DNA from: Carnobacterium mobile DSM 4848
GTDB taxonomy: Bacteria; Bacillota; Bacilli; Lactobacillales; Carnobacteriaceae
Length of the DNA stretch: 64,000 nucleotides
Assembly: GCF_000744825.1 (NCBI RefSeq)
Contig: NZ_JQMR01000001.1
Coordinates: forward strand, 2,031,501 to 2,095,500
Direction: 5' to 3'
Made by a program: the position numbers and the translations under genes. The notes below the pieces were generated by a model. It searched no databases, was not told where the DNA came from, and saw only the letters and a list, made by a program, of their open reading frames with translations. This document shows, piece after piece, positions 1 through 8,248 of the stretch (positions are counted from its first letter, which is position 1; each line of letters begins with the position of its first letter).

Positions 1-854
1 CGAATAGCATGTTCTTCTAACTTCTGGTCTTTTTTATAAGCAATACCTATTTCAAAAAAGTTTGCTTTATCTTTTAATGGAATCCATTTTAAATCTTTAA
101 AATTACTAATTTGTTCCAGTGCTTGGGGCATTAAAGCTAGACCTCCGGTTGTTAACGTATTTTGTAAAAGAACTTCCCAGTTCTTATTGGAGAAAATTAC
201 ATTAGGATGGAATCCGAACTCTGCACAGCGTTCATAGAGAATATTCCCAAGCACATAATCATTAGAAAAAGAACAAATAGCGTAGTCTTTTAAATCTTTG
301 ATTTCAATAACCTTTTTCTGAGCAAGAGGGTGATCAAATGGCAAGACAATAGAAACAGAATAGTGAGAATGAGAGGTATTCAAACGTTCTATCTCAATAG
401 ATGGCTCGTAATTAGGAAAAGAAACTAGACCGATATCTATTTTATTTTGTGCTAGTTCTTTTTGGATTTCAACCGATCCGCTTTGAACAAATGTTAGCTC
501 GACTTCTGGATTCATTGTTGTGAAATTAACGATTTGTTCCATGTATTGTATGACGAAAAGAACAGTAATTCCGACTTTTAATTTTTTCTTTCCTGGTTTT
601 ATTTGTTGCATCTCGTCCATTAGTCCTTCAAATTCAGTTAGGACTCTTTGCCCATGTGTAAATAGCTTTTCACCATTTTCTGTTAATTGAAGTCCTTGTT
701 TAGTTTGAAAAAATAAATGAGCATTAAATTCTTCCTCTAATTGTTGAATGTTCCAACTTAAAGTAGGTTGAGTGACAAATAAACTTTTAGCAGCTGCAGA
801 ATAACTTTTAGTATTAGCAATTGTGATGAAATACTTCAATTGACGAAGTTCCAT
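1..854 (-). CDS. LysR-family transcriptional regulator, C-terminus cut by window edge
   Basis: About 284 codons are visible and the frame is still open at base 1, so the 3' end is missing. The product starts MELRQLKYFITIAN and carries an N-terminal winged helix-turn-helix of LysR type (residues 1-60, with AAKSLFVTQPTLS as recognition helix). A periplasmic-binding-like effector domain follows. LysR proteins are DNA-binding regulators whose effector domain senses a small molecule; the ligand here cannot be read. The start is supported by a GGAG-type RBS just upstream on the minus strand. A catabolite-responsive-element-like site lies about 70 bp upstream. No divergent partner is close enough to name the target. 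Confidence 0.9.
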   Translation of the reverse strand, partial: MELRQLKYFITIANTKSYSAAAKSLFVTQPTLSWNIQQLEEEFNAHLFFQTKQGLQLTENGEKLFTHGQRVLTEFEGLMDEMQQIKPGKKKLKVGITVLFVIQYMEQIVNFTTMNPEVELTFVQSGSVEIQKELAQNKIDIGLVSFPNYEPSIEIERLNTSHSHYSVSIVLPFDHPLAQKKVIEIKDLKDYAICSFSNDYVLGNILYERCAEFGFHPNVIFSNKNWEVLLQNTLTTGGLALMPQALEQISNFKDLKWIPLKDKANFFEIGIAYKKDQKLEEHAI

Positions 855-1348
855 TGTTTACTCCTTTCTTTAAATTTTTTTGTGTAATATTTAACAATAA
901 TTCGGATAAACATTACTGAATCCAGAAAGCGTTTACCTTATATAATAAGTTTATCACATATAGGAAGAGAATAGATTAAAAAAGAATGAAACGATTGTAA
1001 AACTTTTAGAAAGATAATAAATTGCTATTGTAAAGAATCTATTTTGAATGAGTTGTTGAGCAGTTTACTTATTTGGCTCGCGAAAAGTTCGTAGAACCTG
1101 AGAATGAAAAATATTATTTATATGGGAAATAACGTATAGTAGTACTATAAAGTTAATCTAAGAAAAGAAAATTAACATAAAGGAGTTAAGTGGTTCGGCT
1201 TTTATCAAGTCGTTTTCAAAAAAGTCTATTTTGGTTAAAGTTTTACGGTATTCTCATCTCATAAAAAGTGATAAGATAGTTATAATTAAAAAGATGAATA
1301 TCGAAGCAACTCTTTAAATAAATGACTAGTGGAGGGAAGTTGTTAAAA
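855..1348. other. Intergenic stretch without a recognised gene
   Basis: Nearly 500 bases without a convincing reading frame. It holds the promoter region of the LysR gene, a cre-like site at 924-937 and, near its right end, a GGAGGG ribosome-binding site for the next gene. I see no RNA gene. Confidence 0.5.
924..937. promoter_or_regulatory. cre-like site (CcpA binding)
   Basis: AGAAAGCGTTTACC matches the low-GC Firmicute catabolite-responsive element TGAAAGCGTTTACA except at the two outer bases. It lies next to a TATTATATA-like stretch that could be the -10 of the minus-strand LysR gene. Catabolite control is inferred from the motif only. Confidence 0.4.
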
Positions 1349-1744
1349 ATGAATATACTATTAAAAGAAGAAAATTATCTTAGTTATCTTTCCGCAGTTT
1401 ACCCAGGTGAAGAGTTTAAAAAAGGAAAAACGATTATTGGACAAAAAATTGGCGAAAACTTTTTCCATTGTATTTACATAGGAAAATCCTTTTTTGTGGT
1501 TACAGCTACCAGCACGGCAACGTTTGATTTTTATGACTCTTTTAAACGAGATCAAAGCGAGTTGTTGAATTTAGATATAAAAGAAAATCTATTTACCTTT
1601 AGGATTTTATTAACACTAAAAGAAAAAATAGAAGGGCAATATACCGTTACGGAACGAAAATTTAAAACGTCCAAACTATTACTGACAGATTTTAATAAAA
1701 AAAACACCAGAGATTTCATGAGTCGTCAAAGAATGAAGGACTAA
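1349..1744 (+). CDS. Hypothetical protein, 131 aa
   Basis: I do not recognise this protein. It is a small basic, lysine-rich polypeptide with no signal peptide, no clear membrane segment and no familiar motif. Upstream ATG and TTG codons at 1322 and 1340 are in frame. The GGAGGG at 1331-1336 is best spaced for the ATG at 1349, so that start is chosen. The gene stands alone between the LysR regulator and the isochorismatase-like gene and is followed by a hairpin with a T-rich arm. The function is unknown. Confidence 0.6.
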   Translation: MNILLKEENYLSYLSAVYPGEEFKKGKTIIGQKIGENFFHCIYIGKSFFVVTATSTATFDFYDSFKRDQSELLNLDIKENLFTFRILLTLKEKIEGQYTVTERKFKTSKLLLTDFNKKNTRDFMSRQRMKD

Positions 1745-1780
1745 AAGAAGAAAATCGATTTAGTCAGGTTTTTCTTTTAG
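1741..1780 (+). terminator. Probable rho-independent terminator
   Basis: CTAAAAGAAGAAAA pairs with TTTTTCTTTTAG around a loop of about 14 bases, directly at the stop codon of the preceding gene. Confidence 0.5.
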
Positions 1781-1858
1781 TTTAAGAATGAATAAAAACC
1801 TTAGATTAAAAATAGAACCTAACTTTTCTAATGTAATTGTGAAAGGGAGATGAATGAA

Positions 1859-2380
1859 ATGCTGTTTATTATCGATATGCAAAATGATTACGTAGATAAT
1901 GAAAAAGGAAAACTTTCAGTGCCTAATGCAACCACAATTGTTCCAAACATTATACAAGAAATAAAGAAACAAGAAGAGCAAGGCGAACCGATTTATTATA
2001 CGTTGGATCAACATGCTACCAATGAAGATGAACGTTCGGAAGAAGAAAAACAATGGGGAATGGAATTGTATCCGGCTTTGAAAAAGGTTTTAAAAAACCA
2101 TAAAGCCATCAAAAAGGATTTTCATTCTATTTCACCAGAAGATGCAGCCGGTTTAAGGGAAAAATATAAGGATGACCCTGATCGAATTATTGAAATTGTT
2201 GGTGTCGAAACAAATGTTTGTGTCCTTTCAAATGCCGTGATGCTCCATAATTCATTTCCTTTAGCTTCTGTTCGGATTTTAAAAGATATGTGTGTTGGAA
2301 CAACTTCTGAACTCCATAAAGAAGCTTTGGATATTATGAAAAGCTTGAAAATGGAAATCAAGTCTTCGAATGAATCGTAA
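1859..2380 (+). CDS. Isochorismatase-family cysteine hydrolase
   Basis: A 173-aa cytosolic hydrolase of the isochorismatase/nicotinamidase superfamily. The expected Asp-Lys-Cys triad is visible: Asp6 in FIIDMQNDYVD, a lysine near residue 86 in the KKDFHS region, and Cys121 in ETNVCVLSNA. The cis-peptide signature GVETNVCV is typical. Such enzymes hydrolyse amide or vinyl-ether bonds (nicotinamide, isochorismate, ureido compounds); the substrate cannot be assigned. An in-frame ATG at 1850 sits directly on the AAAGGGA ribosome site, so the ATG at 1859 is preferred. It appears monocistronic. Confidence 0.85.
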   Translation: MLFIIDMQNDYVDNEKGKLSVPNATTIVPNIIQEIKKQEEQGEPIYYTLDQHATNEDERSEEEKQWGMELYPALKKVLKNHKAIKKDFHSISPEDAAGLREKYKDDPDRIIEIVGVETNVCVLSNAVMLHNSFPLASVRILKDMCVGTTSELHKEALDIMKSLKMEIKSSNES

Positions 2381-2428
2381 AAGGAAGAAATACTGATAAT
2401 AAAAAAACGAAAAGAAAGGTAAGAACTG

Positions 2429-2920
2429 ATGGATTATTATATCAAGCAGAAAATATTTTCTTGGAATGATCAGTTTACTGTAAAAGACAATCAGGGAAAG
2501 GATGTCTTTTTAATAGAAGGCAAACTTTTTTCTTGGGGAAAAAAGCTATATGTATATGATATGGCTGGAAAAGAAGTGTTATATATTGAACAGCAGCTGT
2601 GGCGCTTTTTGCCCACCTATTCGTTGTATATTGAGAATGAAGAAGTAGCTGTTGTAAGTAAAGAGTTCTCCTTTTTTAAGCCGCGCTATACGATCGATGG
2701 TCCTTCTTGGAAAGTAGAGGGTTCTTTTTGGGAACATGATTACCAAATTGTCGAACAAGGAAGAGTGATTGCAGATATTTCTAAAGAATGGCTGACTTGG
2801 GGCGATGCTTATGCCTTGAATATCAAGGATGAAACCAATGCAATAGTGGCTTTGGGAGTAATCATTATTATTGATTGTGTTATAGCAAGTCAACGAGCTG
2901 CTGCAAGCAGTGGGTCATAA
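2429..2920 (+). CDS. LURP-one-related / tubby-like beta-barrel protein
   Basis: A 163-aa protein with the repeated F-x-V-x-D/Y-x-G-K-x-V strand pattern of LURP-one-related (YxjI-type) proteins, for example FTVKDNQGKDVFLIEG and LYVYDMAGKEVLYIE. The fold is a 12-stranded barrel around a central hydrophobic helix, here the C-terminal segment LGVIIIIDCVIA at about residues 140-155. The biochemical role of the bacterial members is unknown; phospholipid-scramblase-like binding has been proposed for the fold. An AAAGAAAGG site precedes the ATG. Confidence 0.8.
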   Translation: MDYYIKQKIFSWNDQFTVKDNQGKDVFLIEGKLFSWGKKLYVYDMAGKEVLYIEQQLWRFLPTYSLYIENEEVAVVSKEFSFFKPRYTIDGPSWKVEGSFWEHDYQIVEQGRVIADISKEWLTWGDAYALNIKDETNAIVALGVIIIIDCVIASQRAAASSGS

Positions 2921-3059
2921 AACTCAAAGGAATTAAAAGAGCACCCTTTAGCAAAAAAATGATTATTATTAAATTTTTTGTACCAAACAGTAATGCAAAA
3001 GGTATAATCAAAGTAGGATTAAAAATAAGAGGAAGCAAATCCGCTTCTTTATTAAATAT

Positions 3060-3075
3060 TGTGATTAAAATCACA
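3060..3075. promoter_or_regulatory. CRP/FNR-type palindrome
   Basis: TGTGATTAAAATCACA has two perfect 6-bp arms around TAAA. It matches the TGTGA-n6-TCACA box of CRP/FNR-family regulators (FLP, ArcR and similar in Firmicutes). It lies 18 bases before the deacetylase start, downstream of a small GAAGC/GCTTC hairpin at 3032-3047. Confidence 0.45.
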
Positions 3076-3092
3076 TGAAAAGAGAGATGACA

Positions 3093-3851
3093 ATGAGTTT
3101 TAATGTTTTAATGTATCATGAGTTCCGCGAATCTGGAGATTTTGATAGTACGAAACCGTCAAGTATTTCAGTCGCCCAACAGTATCAAGATGCTTTACCA
3201 ACAGTCCTTTTCAGTTACTTGGAAAATTTTAAAGCACAAATGGATTATTTGAAAACGGAAGGGTATCATACTTTAACGCTTCAAGAAATAAAAGATTTTT
3301 ATGAGAAAGGAGCAGACCTCCCTGAAAAGTCAGTGTTATTGACATTCGATGATGCTTTTCAATCTGTTCATAAATACGCTTATCCTATTCTAAAAGAATA
3401 TGGCTTCCATGCAGTCTGTTTTGTGGTATTGGGATGGCTGTCGCAAGAAACACAATCTTTTGATCCGAATCGATCCATAGTTATGAGTCAACAAGAGCTT
3501 GAAAAAATGCAAGATGTTTTTGAATGTGCCAACCACACAACTTATTTACATATGAGGTATACAAATGGCACAACGGAAATGCAAGCAGCTTCTCTGGAAG
3601 AATTGAAAAAAGATTTAATGATATGTGGCGAATACGTGGACGTTCCAGATGTATTTGCTTATCCTTTTGGAATTTATCAATCTAATGATGTGAAACGTTT
3701 AGCTGAAAGCGGGATTCGCTATGCTTTTACGACTCTTCCAGGCGTAAATACAAAAGAAACGCCACTTTTAGAATTGCACCGCGATACGGTTACGTTAAAT
3801 TGTACAATAGAAGAATTTAAAACAATTGTAGAAAGAGGAAAAGACAAATAA
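3093..3851 (+). CDS. Polysaccharide deacetylase (NodB-homology) family protein
   Basis: A 252-aa carbohydrate-esterase-4-like protein. Motif 1 is TFDDA, with the catalytic and metal-binding aspartates at residues 86-87. Motif 2 resembles NHTTYLH, and AYPFG is the later substrate-groove motif. Family members remove acetyl groups from N-acetylhexosamine polymers. No signal peptide or membrane anchor is visible (MSFNVLMYHEF), so it may act in the cytosol or on a small intracellular substrate. An upstream in-frame ATG at 3075 precedes the AGAGAG ribosome site, so 3093 is preferred. A CRP/FNR-like palindrome sits just upstream. Confidence 0.85.
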   Translation: MSFNVLMYHEFRESGDFDSTKPSSISVAQQYQDALPTVLFSYLENFKAQMDYLKTEGYHTLTLQEIKDFYEKGADLPEKSVLLTFDDAFQSVHKYAYPILKEYGFHAVCFVVLGWLSQETQSFDPNRSIVMSQQELEKMQDVFECANHTTYLHMRYTNGTTEMQAASLEELKKDLMICGEYVDVPDVFAYPFGIYQSNDVKRLAESGIRYAFTTLPGVNTKETPLLELHRDTVTLNCTIEEFKTIVERGKDK

Positions 3852-3876
3852 ACCAGCTGAAATCAGCGATTCATAA

Positions 3877-3923
3877 AAAACAAGACTGAAAGGGGACGAA
3901 AAAGCCCCTTTCAGTCTTGTTTT
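3877..3923. terminator. Bidirectional terminator
   Basis: A perfect 19-bp stem (AAAACAAGACTGAAAGGGG and its complement) with a 9-base loop and T-rich tails on both strands lies between the convergent deacetylase and MFS genes. Confidence 0.9.
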
Positions 3924-3936
3924 CGTTGATTGAGAT

Positions 3937-5151
3937 TTATGCATTATTTTTAGAAATAGAAGATACTATCTTTAATGAATGTTTGCCGTGTAGGAAGTGG
4001 TAAATCAGTGCGGTAAGTAAAACAACAAAGCCAAGAATGATATAAAGTTTTCGGAATCCAATAATTGGAATAACAAAACCTAATAAATAAGGCCCAAAAC
4101 CTAGGCCACCGTCAAGAAAGATAAAAAAAGTTGAAGTAGCTAATCCCATTCGGTGTGGTTCTGTTAATTTGATAGCAATGGCTTGCGTGCTGGATTGCAA
4201 ATTACCAAAACCGAAACCGATAAAGACACCTGATAATAATAAGGAAAAACTCGCATGTGTAAAACTTAAGGTAATCAACCCAATCACAAAAAACACAAAA
4301 GCAGGGTACATAACATAATTTGCGCCTTTTATGTCCAACAGTTGGCCTGTAAAAGGACGCGAAACCAATACCGCAACGGCATAGACAATAAAGAAGAAGC
4401 TAGCAGTGCTTACAAGATTGATCTCAATCGCATAGCTGTTGATAAAGGAAAGTACACTGGAATAACATAAAGCTACAATAAAAGCGACAAGTGCAATAGG
4501 TAAAGCTTTCGGTTCCACGAAATCAGCAAGCGAAAATTTCTTTTCTTTTGTTGAAGTGGTGAGGATAGGCAAAGCAGGAACCTCTACTAAAAATGCAACG
4601 CTGAAACAAACCACGCTTAATAATGTACAAAGTAAAAAAATCAATTCGAAATTAGTGTGCTGCATCATAAACAGACCAGTGAATGGACCAATAGCAGTTG
4701 CAAGAGCCGCACTCATACTATAATAACCAATTCCTTCTGCTTTTTTTCTATCCGGAATGATTTGCGCTACAATTGTACCAGTAGCTGTACTGGCTATGCC
4801 GAGAGAGACTCCGTGAAGAAAACGGATCAAAAGTAACAGAGGCAATGTAAAGCTGACAAAATATAAAAGGGTGGTAAAAACAAAAGCTGTCAAACCAATA
4901 AACAATGTCTTTTTTCGTCCAATATCGTCAATGACACGACCGATAAACAGCCGACCTAGTAAAGTCCCGATAATGAAAATACCTGTTACTAATCCAGCTT
5001 GACTAACAGAAGCTTGAAATTTATCAGTAGAATAAACAGCGATAATAACTATCAGTAAGTAAAATATTAAGGTTAATAAAAAATTGATCAATGAAACTAA
5101 AATAAAATCCTTCGTCCATAATTTTTCTGCTTGTTTGTTACTCTTTCTCAT
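3937..5151 (-). CDS. MFS transporter
   Basis: A 404-aa integral membrane protein with about 12 hydrophobic segments in two halves and the MFS loop 2-3 motif GRLFIGRVIDDIGRKK near residues 66-81. It belongs to the major facilitator superfamily of proton-coupled efflux or uptake carriers; the substrate is not predictable. It overlaps the upstream marR gene by 14 bases and is surely translated with it, which is the usual layout of a drug or toxic-compound efflux pump under a MarR repressor. Confidence 0.88.
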   Translation of the reverse strand: MRKSNKQAEKLWTKDFILVSLINFLLTLIFYLLIVIIAVYSTDKFQASVSQAGLVTGIFIIGTLLGRLFIGRVIDDIGRKKTLFIGLTAFVFTTLLYFVSFTLPLLLLIRFLHGVSLGIASTATGTIVAQIIPDRKKAEGIGYYSMSAALATAIGPFTGLFMMQHTNFELIFLLCTLLSVVCFSVAFLVEVPALPILTTSTKEKKFSLADFVEPKALPIALVAFIVALCYSSVLSFINSYAIEINLVSTASFFFIVYAVAVLVSRPFTGQLLDIKGANYVMYPAFVFFVIGLITLSFTHASFSLLLSGVFIGFGFGNLQSSTQAIAIKLTEPHRMGLATSTFFIFLDGGLGFGPYLLGFVIPIIGFRKLYIILGFVVLLTALIYHFLHGKHSLKIVSSISKNNA

Positions 5152-5572
5152 GTTTATGTTCTCTCCTTAAAAGATTGTTTCGTATTTTTGGCAATATGTC
5201 GAAAAGCAATTGCTGTTCCTCTAACGTTATGCCGTCTAACATGCTGGCTTCCAAATTTGTAATGGCTTCTCTACATGTTTGATAAAGTGTTTCTCCTAAA
5301 TCGGTTAATTGAATAATTTTTTCCCTTTTATCTTTTCCTGATATATGTTCAATCATCTCTAGCTCCATCAAACGCTTTACCCGTTTAGTTATTGCTGGTT
5401 TTTCCACATGATAATGATTAGAAATATCTACTAAGGAAGAAGGTCCATTTAATTTAATATACAAGACAACTTGCCACAACGAATAAGAAAGCTCATATTG
5501 GCTCAGAAGCTCATTTATTGAACTGATAGATGGGCGATATAAGTTTAAATAAGTTCTAAAAAATCCTTCCAT
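5138..5572 (-). CDS. MarR-family transcriptional regulator
   Basis: A 144-aa winged-helix protein. SLVDISNHYHVEKPAITK is the recognition region, and KDKREKIIQLTDLGE is the wing with the family DxRxxxxxLT signature. MarR proteins are dimeric repressors released by small aromatic or oxidising ligands. It is the first gene of a two-gene operon with the overlapping MFS transporter. An inverted repeat over its own -10 region suggests autorepression. A GGAGG site precedes the ATG. Confidence 0.92.
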   Translation of the reverse strand: MEGFFRTYLNLYRPSISSINELLSQYELSYSLWQVVLYIKLNGPSSLVDISNHYHVEKPAITKRVKRLMELEMIEHISGKDKREKIIQLTDLGETLYQTCREAITNLEASMLDGITLEEQQLLFDILPKIRNNLLRREHKHEKE

Positions 5573-5590
5573 AATTACACCTCCGGAAAT

Positions 5591-5634
5591 TAGTTTACCT
5601 GGTTAACTATATGCGCGTAATATTTTTATGTCAA
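5591..5634 (-). promoter_or_regulatory. marR promoter with overlapping operator
   Basis: On the minus strand TTGACA (5629-5634) and TATAGT (5606-5611) are 17 bp apart. The inverted repeat TAGTTTACC-T-GGTTAACTA (5591-5609, one mismatch) covers the -10 box and start point, as expected for a self-regulating MarR repressor. Confidence 0.7.
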
Positions 5635-5871
5635 GGATTTTTTTCTGAAACTATAAGCTTATAATTTTCAACTGAAAAGTCCATTAAAGAAAAAACGGCT
5701 ATAGTATTTCACGAACTATCGGTAGTTCATGACTTTATTTCTAAAAGGATAACAATTAAGTATAAGTAAATAGCTTAGCGAGTTAAACAGTGGAAAAGTG
5801 CATAAAAATTTGTATACCTATTTTTTTAGATAATGGTATGATTTATTTAAAATCAATGAAGAGGGAAAAAT

Positions 5872-6849
5872 ATGGAAATGAACAATTTAGATACTTTTCT
5901 TGAAGATAGACAAAAGAAAGTTGAATGGAAAGCCATCAAACATGTAGCTTTGGAAGACAGAGAAGTTGTTGATGGAATTGAAGTTTATCGTTTTCGTTTT
6001 AATATGGATAAAAAGTTAGATAAAATAAATGATAGTTTAAATATTTCTCAACAACCATACGGCTCTTTTGTACCTTGGCATTTTCACGATTATATGGAAA
6101 TTATGTATGCTTTTAAAGGTTCTTGTAATGTATTGCTTGTGGATGAAAAAATCTCTTTGACTGAAGGTAATATTCTGATTATTGATAAAAGAACACGCCA
6201 TCGGGTAGAGGAGGTTGAGAAGGGCACTATTATTCTGAACTTGGTCTTAAAAAAAGATTACCTCACCAATCACTTATTGGTAAGACTGTCTAAAAAGAGT
6301 TTAATTACCAATTTTATGTTGCAATCCAGCAAGAAGCAAAAGTTTGAAAAAAGCTTTCTTTTGTTTCTTACCCAAAAAAAAGATGAACCTTGTAGTATTT
6401 TGGCGAAAATTTTATGTGAGTATTACAATATGCGAGAATTTTCTGAAGAAATTATCGATTCTTTGATGATTCTGTTGTTTATCGAGTTGATTCGTGGACA
6501 ATATGTAGAGAAAACAACAGAAAATAAAATAGCAGACAAATATACGACGATTGATTTTTTACAATATATTGAAAAGAATTATCGAGAGGATAATCTTGAA
6601 AAAATGGCGATTTATTTCAATTATCATCCAAATTACCTTTCTCAACGTTTGAAAAATGAAACCGGTAAAAGTTACATGAATTTACTTCAAGTTCAGAAAA
6701 TGACGGTGGCAACAGTCTTGCTGATAAATACAAATTTATCAGTTGAAGAAATCGTGGATGAGATTGGTTATTCATCACTTTCTTTCTTCTACAAAAAGTT
6801 CAAGGAGCTTTTTGGACAAACACCAAAAAAATTCCGTGAGAATCTTTGA
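5872..6849 (+). CDS. AraC-family regulator with N-terminal cupin
   Basis: A 325-aa transcription factor. The N-terminal half has a cupin sugar-sensing fold (WHFHDYMEIMY, with the histidine pair at 70 and 72). The C-terminal ~100 residues contain the two helix-turn-helices of the AraC family, from LQYIEKNYRED through EIVDEIGYSSLSFFYKKFKELFGQTPKKFR. It stands directly upstream of the PTS EIIC-GH1-GH3-pgmB cluster in the same direction and probably activates it in response to a beta-glucoside or its phosphate. GAGGG precedes the ATG, and a hairpin terminator separates it from the EIIC gene. Confidence 0.9.
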   Translation: MEMNNLDTFLEDRQKKVEWKAIKHVALEDREVVDGIEVYRFRFNMDKKLDKINDSLNISQQPYGSFVPWHFHDYMEIMYAFKGSCNVLLVDEKISLTEGNILIIDKRTRHRVEEVEKGTIILNLVLKKDYLTNHLLVRLSKKSLITNFMLQSSKKQKFEKSFLLFLTQKKDEPCSILAKILCEYYNMREFSEEIIDSLMILLFIELIRGQYVEKTTENKIADKYTTIDFLQYIEKNYREDNLEKMAIYFNYHPNYLSQRLKNETGKSYMNLLQVQKMTVATVLLINTNLSVEEIVDEIGYSSLSFFYKKFKELFGQTPKKFRENL

Positions 6850-6874
6850 AAAGAGGAATTTCCTCTTTTTTTTT
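6850..6874 (+). terminator. Rho-independent terminator
   Basis: AAAGAGG and CCTCTTT flank a short loop and are followed by a run of T, right after the AraC gene. Confidence 0.8.
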
Positions 6875-6888
6875 ATGATTATTTTATG

Positions 6889-6902
6889 TGAAAGCGCTTG
6901 TT
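6889..6902. promoter_or_regulatory. cre-like site before the beta-glucoside cluster
   Basis: TGAAAGCGCTTGTT fits the catabolite-responsive element closely, with the final CA replaced by TT. It lies 36 bases upstream of the EIIC start, a typical position for CcpA repression of a sugar operon. Confidence 0.5.
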
Positions 6903-6937
6903 AATATGAGGGTATCATGAAATAGGAGGAAGAAAAA

Positions 6938-8248
6938 ATGAAATGGTTTATGAATTTTATGGAAAAAAAGTTTATTCCAGTGGCAACTAGTATTTCTAAC
7001 AATAAAATTGTTCAAGCAGTCAGTCGTGGGAGTATGAGTTTGATGGCGATTATTATTGTTGGCGCCATCTTTTCATTATTAGGCAGTATTGATTTTTTAG
7101 GTTATCAAGCTTTTCTTAGTTCTACTGGGTTGAAAGATTTCTTCGGATTTGTACCAGCAATGACCATCAACGCTATTGGTCTTTACATGGTATTTTTCGT
7201 AGCGTACCAAGCTTCTAAAATCTATGGCAAAAGCGATGGAGCAGTGAGTGCAGCAATTTTAGCAGTAGTTAGTTTTCTAATTCTTATTCCATTGAAGGAA
7301 ATCATGGAAGAAGGAGCTGTACAACCAACGATTACTTTAGATACGGCTTATATTGGATCTAAAGGTGCATTTGCAGCAATCATCACAGGACTACTTGTTG
7401 CAAAAATATACCAAGTTGTTATTGATAAAAATTGGACGATCAAGATGGGCGGAGAAGTACCTCCGCAAGTATCAAAGTCTTTTACAGATATAATCCCAGC
7501 ATTCATCATATTGACTATTTTTGCATTGGTTCGTTGGGGATTTTCAGTAACTAGTTTTGGCTCAACTACTGACTTTGTTTATACAATTTTACAAACACCA
7601 TTACAAACATTAACTAGCTCTTTACCAGCCTTTATCATTCTTATATTAGTAGCTCAATTACTTTGGTTCTTTGGGATTCACGGTTCTTATACGATTTTAC
7701 CAATTTTAATGCCGATTTGGATTGGTTATATTCAAGAGAATATGGCGGCGTATCAAGCAGGGGAAGCAGTACCGCATGTTTTCAATATTGCCTTATATGA
7801 TTTAACAACAATTGGTGGTGCCGGCTCAACGCTAGGCTTTGTAATTGTTATGGCAATTTTTGCAAAAAGCCAACAATATCGGAAATTTTAGAAACTGGTT
7901 TTAATTCCAGGATTTTTCAATATCAATGAACCACTGATATTTGGATTACCAATTATCTTGAATCCATTGGTTTTTGTACCTTTTGTTTTCACGCCTATAA
8001 TTATTTTAGTTTTAGGTTATGTAGCAATCATCTTAGGACTAATGCCAGCACCTATCGGGATTTTTATTCCCGCCAGTACTCCTTTAGTTTTTTCAGGATT
8101 GATGCAAGGAAGCTGGAAAATAGCCATTTTCCAAGTTTTATCAGTTTTTATTTCCGCAGCTATTTATTATCCATTCTTTAAATTAATGGATAAACAAGCT
8201 TTGGAAAATGAAAAAAAAGTAAATGAAGAAAGTCAGGATGCAGTATGA
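6938..8248 (+). pseudogene. PTS EIIC (cellobiose/lactose type), interrupted by an in-frame TAG
   Basis: The reading frame encodes a CelB-type PTS sugar permease of about 436 residues. It is split by one TAG at 7889-7891 with no change of frame. Upstream lie 317 codons (MKWFMNFMEKKF through KSQQYRKF). Downstream the same frame continues with the family's conserved substrate-site segment IPGFFNINEPLIFGLP and the C-terminal membrane segments. The truncated product would lack the NEP motif and should not transport. The intact paralogue at 13649 has glycine at the matching position. An AGGAGG site precedes the ATG, and the end overlaps the GH1 start as ATGA. No EIIA or EIIB gene is adjacent. Rare stop readthrough or a sequencing error remain possible. 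Confidence 0.85.
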
